A DNA stretch of 64,000 bases from Aphelenchoides besseyi. Taxonomy: Eukaryota > Nematoda > Chromadorea > Rhabditida > Aphelenchoididae. Positions 55,816 to 64,000 of the stretch are shown here, in pieces; positions within the stretch are counted from its first letter, which is position 1; each line of letters begins with the position of its first letter. The position numbers and the translations under genes were made by a program. The stretch covers positions 1,488,001 to 1,552,000 of the forward strand of contig JAMPIQ010000003.1 of NCBI GenBank assembly GCA_024699855.1. Direction: 5' to 3'. Under the pieces are notes generated by a model. The model worked only from the letters and a program-made list of their open reading frames with translations, had not been told where the DNA came from and ran no database searches.

Positions 55816-56762
55816 AATGCGGAAATCTGAATTTGTGTACTTGCCGTTGGTCGTTTTGTTTGATGGTCGAGAATAAAAATGAATGTTGAGGTCATTTCAT
55901 CGACATTCGATTAGAAAATAGGAAGATTGCTTTGAGATGAAATGTTGCGATGATGTCATTTTGTGACTTGTATTCCCGAAGCAACCTCTAGTCCTTAGGT
56001 TTTTTCTTTTGGTCATTTCGAAAGAGTTGAACGTACTTTCGGTCGTGACGTCGGCAGTTTTTTTACGTCAAAGACTTCAATGTTGCAAAAAAGATTTTTG
56101 GCTCACGGCCAATTCGAACGTATTTAAAGCCGGCACTTTTGTTTCCCGATGCTTTTAAGCTCCGGGTTGTTTCCTGAATTTGAGATGTCGAAATTGAATA
56201 CGTTGTTCTGCGTAGTCGTAGAGTTAGTCGGCAGCCAGTTATGAGAAACACCGCGTCTCAGAACCTCAAAATATGACTGCAAGTCATTACAACAAAACGG
56301 CGACTAATGGTCCAAAGAGTGTGCGTTCATTCTAATGGTCGATTCGACGGTCTGTCGAGTTGACACGCACTCTAAGGACAGCGAATGAATGGCGCGATTT
56401 ACACCGACAGCTGCGAATTAGATGGCAAAAAGAAAGCGCCGAAATGTTGTTGGTGTTTACGTTTTCCAGTCGTTTAATTGCGATTCTATGGCAACTGATA
56501 TCCCCATTTCAGTTGATTAAGTTTCATAATTGAATTAGTCGAAATTCAATCTGTTTCTTGACGCAAAAGAAATTTGACGTCATTCGCTTTTTGGGTTGAA
56601 AAGCTCGGTTTCCGTCACGAACTCGTGAATTGAAAATAACCGATGAATTCGCACCCTTTCGAAACGCACCCAACAATTTTTGGTGTTCAACGTGACTTCC
56701 GTGTTTTTCTTATTAACTTCGAAAACAATCATTGATATATTTCAGTCGATCGTTCAATCGAA
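55816..56762. other. Intergenic, nothing recognised
   Basis: Spacer of 947 bases with A/T-tract texture similar to the region at 41.7-47.5 kb. Frames on both strands have no support. Confidence 0.35.
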
Positions 56763-57973
56763 ATGTGTTTGAATTTGTTGGCGACGTTGTGTCTTCTCGT
56801 TTTTGCCGTTCATTCATCGGCCAAAGGCGGATTTGGTGGAGGTGGTCGTGGCTTTTCGGCAGCTCGAAGCAGCTCAGTGGGACGGTCCGGAGGTTGCTGG
56901 TATTTGTATAAGAGTTTACACCATTCGCTTTCAGGTGGTTTTGGAAGATCCGGTTTTTCGGCTCGTGCCGGATCCTTCCGCAGCTTCAATGCTCGACCAG
57001 TGTAAGAAATCGCTTTTTCTTTTCATTCCGTTTGTTTCGACTTTTAGCTTTAATTCGGGAATGGGTCGAGGCTCATACGCTAACACTCAATCGTTCAAAT
57101 CCTCTTTTGTTGGCACAGGTTCGACGGGCTACGTTTATCGTGGCAATACACCGGTGATTATGCCGATTCCGTTCTATTACGGCGGTCACAGTTACATTTT
57201 CGCTTCTTCTGCGTACCATAACGGTCGACCGGCAGCCGAAGACGAATCTCAATGTCGTCTGCCGGTAAACAAACTCATCAATTTACCCACAGTCGACAAT
57301 TCGGAAATCGCGTGGAATCTGACGGTCGACGAACCAACAAATTCGACTTCCGAGTTGATTCGTGCAACTCGTGATGCTAGCAAAACTCTCTCGAACTCAA
57401 CCACCACAACCACGATTTCACCGGCAGTTACCGACGATTTGTTCGCAAAGGTAAACAATTTCGATTCACATTTGCAGTTCGTTTGTTTTTCAGTTCGAAT
57501 TCGAAAACGGCACACGTCCGACTGAGTTGATTTGGACCTGCGGAGAAGATGAAATTTGCTGCGGAACCACTTGTTGCCCGTCGAATGATGACAACTCGTT
57601 TTTGTGGGTCTTCGGAATGTAAGGACGCAAATTGATTTCACGTTTCATCGAGCCGATTTTCAGAATCCTAGTCATCTGCTTGGGCATCGTTTGTTGCATT
57701 GGTGCCGCCAAATCGGAAGAAAACACTCAACGAGCGGCGACTTACACGACTTCGACTGTCTCGTACAATTACAATACTCGTCCGGCCAGTAAGTCTCGGA
57801 GGTTTTAAATGTTCTATTGGATTGATATCTTAGGTTCCGGTGCTCGTCAATCGTCGTTCACGATTCCCAAACAATCTCCTATTCCGATGCCGTCGATTCC
57901 GGAAAAGAGTCCAACTGCTGCTCAAACCATTTCTATAAACAAACGTGCTCTTCAATCACCGTTGTTGAACTGA
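56763..57973 (+). CDS. CX-module type I membrane protein
   Basis: Exons 56763-56892, 56935-57001, 57048-57450, 57494-57618, 57664-57788 and 57834-57973 encode 329 residues. A signal peptide (LLATLCLLVFAVHSSA) precedes a Gly/Ser/Arg-rich stretch (GGFGGGGRGFSAARSSS). The CX module (Pfam CX) follows: QCRLPVNKL, an N-glycosylated linker, then FENGTRPTELIWTCGEDEIC and CGTTCC. One membrane helix (WVFGILVICLGIVCCIGA) and a short Tyr/Ser/Pro-rich tail complete it. CX-module proteins are nematode-specific and of unknown function. Confidence 0.82.
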
Positions 57974-58264
57974 AACGAATCGAATTTAAGATTGATCGAT
58001 CTCATCAACCGAACTCCGGGTCATTTTATTTCAAATTTACGGTTTCTGTAAATTTTTGCCATTAGTTCAACGTTGCTGTCAACTTTGTTTACACTTATTT
58101 CAGTTGTTTTCTTTAATAAAACTTCCAATTATACTTCGAAACGTTGACTGGAATCAAAAGTTGAGTTCAATTTTTGTCGGTCAGAGAATCCCGTTTCCTC
58201 ACACAACTCAAATTCTTTTTTGCTGATCGGTCAGTTTGTAATTTTGTTGATCACTCTATTGGCT

Positions 58265-58859
58265 ATGCAACCGATCTTGTTGGCGATCTTGTTGTTGCAG
58301 TTGAACTTGCAGACTGACGCGTAAGTGATCAGCTTTGCCAGCCATTGCAATCCACGAGTTTAGAGCAACAACGACTCAAAAATCCAATGGATATATTCGT
58401 CGTTTCTTGTAAGTTTTCAATTATAAGAAGCGATAATCTACGGATTTAGCCACACGATTCCCTACTGGATTTGGATTATCGTTGGCATCGTTTTGGTGGT
58501 AACTTTGATGACCATCGTGGTTTCTTGTATTCTCTGCAAAAGTCAACGTGATTCTGAGAAAGAGGTGAACAATGAATTCGAGAAGGGAACCCTTTTTCTT
58601 ACAGATCAGAGTAGGAAAATTGCATGCAAAACGTAAGAAGCGTGCCGCATCACTTCTACTTCCCAGTCAACAACAATCGTCTTCGGAGTTGGGAGCCGGT
58701 GGTAAAACAAGTGGAACCAAAAAACCTCAACATTCCGAAACACTAGTTGTTCCAACGAAGAAGTCCGCCAATAAGGTGAATTGCTTACAACCAAAATTGT
58801 TTACGACGATTGTAGAAGCGTGTAATCGATTGGGAATCAGCGAGTCCACAAGCCAGTGA
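58265..58859 (+). CDS. Small type I membrane protein
   Basis: Exons 58265-58320, 58364-58408, 58450-58564 and 58605-58859 give 156 residues. Signal peptide MQPILLAILLLQLNLQTDA, an ectodomain of about 17 residues, one membrane helix (TIPYWIWIIVGIVLVVTLMT...VVSCILC) and a basic, Lys/Ser-rich cytoplasmic tail with KRKKRAA. It lies 291 bases behind the CX-module gene on the same strand. Not recognised. Confidence 0.68.
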
Positions 58860-59018
58860 TCGATTAGAGATGTGGAACAATCAGTCCAGTCACTAGATTT
58901 GTGTGTAAGATCGATGTTCAGTAAACATTTTTATTCTTTGTGTGTCTAAGAAAAATCGAATTCAACATTTGTGACATTACAAAAGAAGTTAGAAAATGAA
59001 GATATTTGTTGGAATTGT

Positions 59019-60080
59019 TCAGTTCAAACAGTCACGGCCTTCTCCCGAGAAACGTCCCGACAAGTTCAAAACTCCGGCGTCGAAGGTGCGGTGAGCGATA
59101 GAGCCTTCGTTCACGTAATCTGTAATTGATTGATTATTAATACAGAAATAGAACAAGATTGCTGTTAGTATCTTCTGGAAGTTCATTTTGCTAACCTTTA
59201 GGAATGTAGATCGAAAACTTTTTGAGGCATGGAACAGCTAAACAAAGTTGGATTAGATATTTTATAGTGTTTGTAACTTACTTTCATCGTTACAATCGTG
59301 ATAGACATTGAGTTTGGGATCAATTGAAGTGATCTGGAAGTGGAAATTAATAAAAAAACTCATTGCATGTGCTCACTTCGGTTTCTTTTCCACTAAGCTC
59401 AAAACGCCCTTCTGAATCCGTCACACCTTCTTGCATCAAATCGTCGAGATCTACAAATGAATCCGATTAACAGCTTGCGGTAAATTTTATGTTTACCAGT
59501 GGTGTCCTTAAAGAATCAGCTGTTTTAGCAAAATCGATACGATCGAATTGATTTAACAGTCGATGAATGAAGGTTAGATTTCTCTGCTACCGTTACCGAA
59601 CTAACACCTTCAATCGACTCTTCTCGATAAATGCATTGCTTAACACTGGTATTTTTAGATTTTTTGATCACTGAGACCTTAGAACCCGTACACTCTGAGA
59701 AGGTTAAAACACTTCCTAGACCTGATTCTTGACCCTAGTGTTCATATTTTTGGAATCAGGTTAACAATAGGGTCTGATTAATCTACATGTCAACTCTGTA
59801 TTGTAAAAGGAGGAAAAGTAAAGTAGACCTTCATTTCTGAGTTTCATCGATTTGCCAAAATCAATTCGATTGTTTCGACTTCGCTTAAACTCACTTCATC
59901 GTAGAGCTTAACCTTCACATTTGCGGCCGGTTTGCCATTGCAAACCAATTGTCCTAAAACATTTTATTGTATCCATTAAGTTTTCGCTTGTTTACCTTTG
60001 ACAGCTGCTGATTGAACGGTTCCCAAGGCCTCGACTCCAATTAAACACAAGAAAGCAGCACAAACAGCAATGCGGATCAT
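59019..60080 (-). CDS. Transthyretin-like (TTR) secreted protein 1
   Basis: Exons recognised on the minus strand: 59996-60080 (signal peptide IAVCAAFLCLIGVEALG), 59895-59953 (QLVCNGKPAANVKVKLYDE), a piece ending before 59452 (LDDLMQEGVTDSEGRFELSG), ITSIDPKLNVYHDCNDE, AVPCLKKFSIYIPK, and 59019-59119 (DYVNEGSIAHRTFDAG, stop). This is the full TTR-52/TTL pattern of nematode transthyretin-like proteins, a large secreted family including the phosphatidylserine-binding TTR-52. The junction after YDE is out of phase with the next recognised exon, so a small exon is probably missing from the 440-base intron (59454-59894). Confidence 0.82.
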
Positions 60081-62416
60081 CTCTGAAAGCAAACGGTTAG
60101 AAACTAAACAAACGACTAAAGTTCTTCAACGAGAAACGTTCAAACAATTCACGACTTTACAACACTTCGATACGAAACGCGCAAATTCATGATGAACGAT
60201 CGGTTTCTTGTTCTTCGAATGCACTCTCGTTTCATTGCCACAAGCCGAAAACTCGATTTTCGTCGACTGATCGCGAAGTTATGATTTCTAACAAACACCC
60301 GAAATGGCCGCCGACTTACAGCGCGAATGTTCAAGAAGCCAATTGAAGGGCGGGAAATGAATTCGTGGGTCGCCATTCAAGTTTGCCGACCACAATCTCA
60401 GATCAAAGATCAAGTAAGCAGATCGCAAAATAGGCAACTTCCACTTTTCTATCTGACTTTAGAGTCAATTCTAAACAAAAACATCGAGCTCTCGACTAGC
60501 AACGGAAATTCGATCCGTTGCAACTTCCCATCAACAAATCGACTGCTTGAGGGCGTATTGATCAAAATTAATTTCGATTGCTTTTGTAGTTACAAGTTTT
60601 CACTGCACTCAATTTGATCTCATTTTCCAATTGTTTTTACTAATTGAAGTGTAAACAAAAACACTAGGGAACGTCATCGTACTTTGCACTTTCACGGAAA
60701 CACGCCGACGTGATGATTCACGATAGACAGAGAAAACTCGCTTCCTTTTCGATTTCAACATCATTATACTCGTCATCAAGTCGCGACATCGCTGCGAATA
60801 CACGAGATGAAGAAGAATGCGAAGAGAACAGTGGGCAAAAGGCCCCGTTGAATTCGATGACTAACACCACTTACGAGCAATCAGTAACCTTGAAAAAACA
60901 ACGGAAATCGCTTAACGTTTGTTCTTGTCGAACGCAAAATTGGAACGTTGATTTACGTTTACGAGGTGAATGCCAAAGGATATCAGCGAAAAACGTTTCG
61001 CCTCCTTCACCAATGACGTTTAAGTTCCTTCGAAGTGTCGATATTGTTCGATCGAAACCGTTTGGGTTTTCCTAATTACAAATACATGCCGTAAGTTGAA
61101 CGAGACGTGCAGCCGATTGATTCATTTCCTTTTAGGCGCGGTCGATTGAGTGAAAGGCGGGAAACGTGCGTCTTTGTTTTCTTTTTCATCAACAACGAAA
61201 TCAACACGTTCGTGATGACGTGCGTATAGCGGAAACAAAAAGTGTGTCGTCGCTTAAAATCCCCACCCTTCGTTACGTTAAGACACTCACGAACTTTTAA
61301 GATTTGGAATCAAGTCTTCACTTCTAATTGCTGATATTTAGAGCAACGTCTTGATTCTCCTCGACTGTATGCTCAATTGATCTGTCGCTTGTTTCCTACA
61401 CTCCAACCCAACAGCCGATGATTAGTGTAGGCGTCTAGTTGGCATCGTTAAACTTATTCGTGACAGTCAATTCGTAACGGAAATGTCGATCGTTCACTTG
61501 AACTCCGAACAAATCAATCGAACTATTTGATGAACACTCCGGTTTGACTACTTAAATCACTGAAGCGCAATTGATTGGACTCCACGAGTACAGAAAGCCG
61601 AACACGTGAATCGGGTTGAAGGCCAACGTCAAAAATTGAGTTTTTGAATCGAGTTTTTTGGTGTTGTTTTTCATCCCAATTTCGTGTTCACTTGACTTAC
61701 CTTTTTCACGGTAAGAGTTTTTGAACGTGTTCTTAGTCTCCTGAACTTTTCGTCGCCATTGACTTTCTGTTGAAGTGGAGGAAGGAAGACGCATCAAACT
61801 ACGAACGCGATTTCCTATCGGCGCGACTCGCGTAGCCACTTATCAGTATGGGAATCAACCGGAATTTCAACCGCCGACCTGCGTAAAAACACGGAAGTCG
61901 AAAAGCTAGTCGATGTCTTGGAAATAGATGTTCGAACTGAACGTTAAAACATTTGAATTGAAAGCGCAATAAGCGATTGAAAATCCCACATTTCAACGTC
62001 GAACAAAGTAGTTGAAAACATTTCGAATTGGCGAAAACTTTCGATCCTTTTTTCGACTTTCAAAACGACCGGAACTTTCCATTGAGTTAATCGCACCAAA
62101 TGGGATTCTTTTGTTCGATGGAAAGTGCACTAAATCCGACAATTTTGATTGAAAGCCAAAATGTGTAATTGATCAAAAATCGATCTTCATACTGTAGTCA
62201 AAAAAGTGACCGTCTTCAGCTTCGTGCCAAACAAAGAACACGTTTTCCAAGTGGACTTAAGATTCGTGGTATAAAATTGAGATAGTGGAGTGATTGTTGA
62301 TTTTAGAAAACGAGACGAATACACGCGGTTTTGATTGATTGCGTTTCATCGAACTGCACTTTCGTCGATTACTCATCGGACTATTTAACGATACTTGAAT
62401 TTTGGAGGCTCACAAA
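60081..62416. other. Intergenic with two candidate exons
   Basis: A plus-strand frame from ATG 60710 or 60713 runs 121 codons to 61075 with protein-like content (RQRKLASFSISTSLYSSSSR, DEEECEENSGQKAPLNSM) and a possible donor GTGAATG at about 60967. A minus-strand frame from ATG 61794 to 61552 reads MRLPSSTSTESQWRRKVQET and KNTFKNSYREK before a GTAAGT. Neither can be completed or identified. The rest shows short A/T tracts and no clear feature. Confidence 0.25.
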
Positions 62417-62989
62417 ATGAAGTTCTTGTTCTTCGTTTACACGCTCGCGCTTCTGTTCGCCGCTACAATTCAGAATTCAAACGCCTTACCAACATTGGGT
62501 TTCGTACAATCGTCTGCGGTACGCGGGAAACTAATATGTAACCAAACTGCAGCATCGAACGTTCTCGTAAAGTTGTGGGACAACGATCGATTTGATGTAA
62601 GTAATCGAAGAACTCAAGGGCTAACCGTTTGATAGATCGACGACCTCATGGACTCTGCTTTTACTGATGCTGATGGGACATTCGAGTTGAAAGGCAAAGA
62701 AACGGAAGTGAGTATCCGAAATGAAATCGAGTGTCTATCTCCGTTTACAGATCACAGTGATTGATCCGAAACTGAACATGTGCGTATGGTTGTTTGATTT
62801 AAGTTATTCAGTTGATTTTTTAGTTACCATCGATGTGGTGATCCAAAAGCGTTGTGTGCACGAAAACTATCGATATTTCTGCCCTCGGAGTTTGTGTTCA
62901 AAGGGCCACTACCAAAACGAACATTCGACCTCGGAACATTTAGTTTGGATTCGATTTTCGACGGCGAAGTCCGAGATTGCATTCATTGA
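62417..62989 (+). CDS. Transthyretin-like (TTR) secreted protein 2
   Basis: Exons 62417-62596, 62636-62707, 62751-62779 and 62824-62989 encode 148 residues. Signal peptide MKFLFFVYTLALLFAATIQN is followed by the TTR-like fold: VRGKLICNQTAASNVLVKLW, IDDLMDSAFTDADGTFELKG, ITVIDPKLNIYHRCGDP and the Cys-containing end (ALCARKLSIFLPSEFV ... EVRDCIH). The pattern of four Cys is as in TTR1. It is divergent from TTR1 with about 2.3 kb between the starts. AATAAA at about 63010. Confidence 0.88.
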
Positions 62990-63368
62990 CTGAGTCGACA
63001 CGTTCGTTAAATAAATCAGCTTCAGACTTCAAATTGAATTAGAAATATTCGCTTTTTTGTGTTCTACTCAGCCATTAACAAGCTTTCAAGTGCTTATGTT
63101 CAAGTGACTAGAACGACTGCCGTTATTTACATAATTCACAAATTTCAAGGTAGTTCTTCGAAGCATATAATATGAAAAGTTAATTAGCCGGCTTCAGTAC
63201 AAATTCTTTCCACCTGCTAAATGATTCCTTGGAGTTGCTACGTGAATGCAGTAGTCGCCTATTTAAAGTTATCGGCTCAATTGAAAGTAAAGGTTTTAGT
63301 GTTACATGTTCCAGGAAGCAATCATCTCGAAATTTTAACTTGTTTCTTTGTCTTCAACTTTCGTCTCA
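62990..63368. other. Intergenic, nothing recognised
   Basis: Contains the polyadenylation region of TTR2 and the presumed promoter of the chemoreceptor gene. Confidence 0.35.
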
Positions 63369-64000
63369 ATGTCAACGGAATCGTTTGCTCGGACAGTTCG
63401 ACAAATTCACGTTTACTACGAGATCGTAATGGCCTTTATATCCTATGTTTTGAACTTTCTCGTCTTATGGTTGGCGATAACAAAGAGCACGAAAACGATG
63501 TCATCGTATCGAATAATCATTTTGCTCAGTTGTGTTGTTGACTTGATTTTTATTACCGTGAATCTAATTGCCATGGGAGTAAGTTCTCGGTGTTTGTTTT
63601 GAATTGACAGAAAATTTCAGATAGTGGATATGAGGAACGGATATTTATTCATGTTTCCAGGAGGCTTCTTTGTTGAGTTCGATCATCCAACACCCTTGCT
63701 AATGAACATTTTGTGGTTGTGGGGCGTCAATATTACGATCGTCAACATTCCGATGATATTTCTGCATCGACATTCCGTTTTCTGTCGTTCCGTACCGCTG
63801 AGTAGTTTGCAGTTCTTTGGGATCTACGGTCTTTTCATTGTATGGATAACATTGCACTCGATTGGATTTGTTTTTTGCTTCGACTACGGCGAGAAGTCAA
63901 AAGCTTTGGCTCCGCTCTTGCACACCAATCGAATTTATGCTGATGTCAAGTATTACATTGTGGGCAATAGCGTGAGTCAGAAGCTTCCAAACCGAATAAC
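63369..64000 (+). CDS. Serpentine chemoreceptor (Str/Srd-like), 5' part
   Basis: ATG 63369 opens an exon (63369-63578) with helix 1 (VMAFISYVLNFLVLWLAITK) and helix 2 (SYRIIILLSCVVDLIFITVN). After a 42-base intron, exon 2 (63621-63971) carries GYLFMFPGGFFVEF, helix 3 (MNILWLWGVNITIVNIPMIF), RHSVFCRS, and helix 4 (FFGIYGLFIVWITLHSIGFV). A donor (GTGAGT) at 63972 leads out of the window. The short loops and the 'TKS..MSSYR' element after helix 1 fit the nematode Str superfamily of chemosensory receptors. The subfamily is not certain. The gene is cut by the right edge. Confidence 0.8.

Noticed and set aside
62721..62993. A 90-codon frame covering the end of TTR gene 2
   Set aside because: Splicing at 62779/62824 gives the TTR C-terminus in another frame, with the conserved cysteines.

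Overview
The window is nuclear DNA of a nematode. Protein-coding genes are split by very short introns (mostly 35-55 bases). Several families are nematode-specific or nematode-expanded: transthyretin-like (TTR) proteins, fatty-acid/retinol-binding (FAR)-like proteins, a CX-module membrane protein, a serpentine chemoreceptor, a CK1/TTBK-type kinase and a MATH-domain gene. A class II tRNA with a glycine anticodon matches the nematode-specific nev-tRNA class. The species cannot be named from the sequence. Exon structures below were joined by hand from splice signals and reading-frame continuity. For most named genes the exon lengths sum to a whole number of codons.

Layout. 0-4.4 kb: a secreted-protein gene cut by the left edge, a doubtful membrane gene, an intron-containing histone H2A gene and H3 gene in tandem, and a poorly resolved small gene. 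4.7-17.5 kb: a 2.4-3.2 kb segment present twice (4.97-8.19 and 15.05-17.5 kb), carrying a NOT1 MIF4G-like pseudogene, a short plus-strand gene and a secreted-peptide gene. Copy 1 also holds a 764-bp Tc1/mariner-type insertion whose empty site survives in copy 2. A diverged piece of the same unit lies at 18.0 kb. Between the copies (8.2-15 kb) lie an unidentified gene at 11.1 kb and coding-like scraps. 18.2-24.5 kb: an aldo-keto reductase, then three FAR-like secreted proteins with a Regnase-like NYN ribonuclease among them. 24.7-31.6 kb: ubinuclein (HIRA-complex subunit), a MITE-like element, a CK1/TTBK kinase and an epsin. 32.2-37.4 kb: a type I membrane protein, the nev-tRNA and a damaged MATH gene. 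37.9-41.7 kb: a latrophilin-type adhesion GPCR on the minus strand (rhamnose-binding lectin, HormR, GPS, 7TM), followed by about 5.7 kb without a recognisable gene but rich in phased A/T tracts. 48-64 kb: a degenerate Msp1/ATAD1-like AAA protein, tRNA-Ala, a broken coiled-coil gene, membrane and secreted proteins including a fourth FAR-like gene, a tandem CCCH zinc-finger protein, a CX-module protein, two TTR-like genes and a chemoreceptor gene cut by the right edge.

The genes do not form one pathway. Recurring themes are secreted or membrane proteins of nematode-specific families, tandem or segmental duplication, and proteins that keep a fold but lose catalytic residues (AAA protein, aldo-keto reductase, GPS motif).
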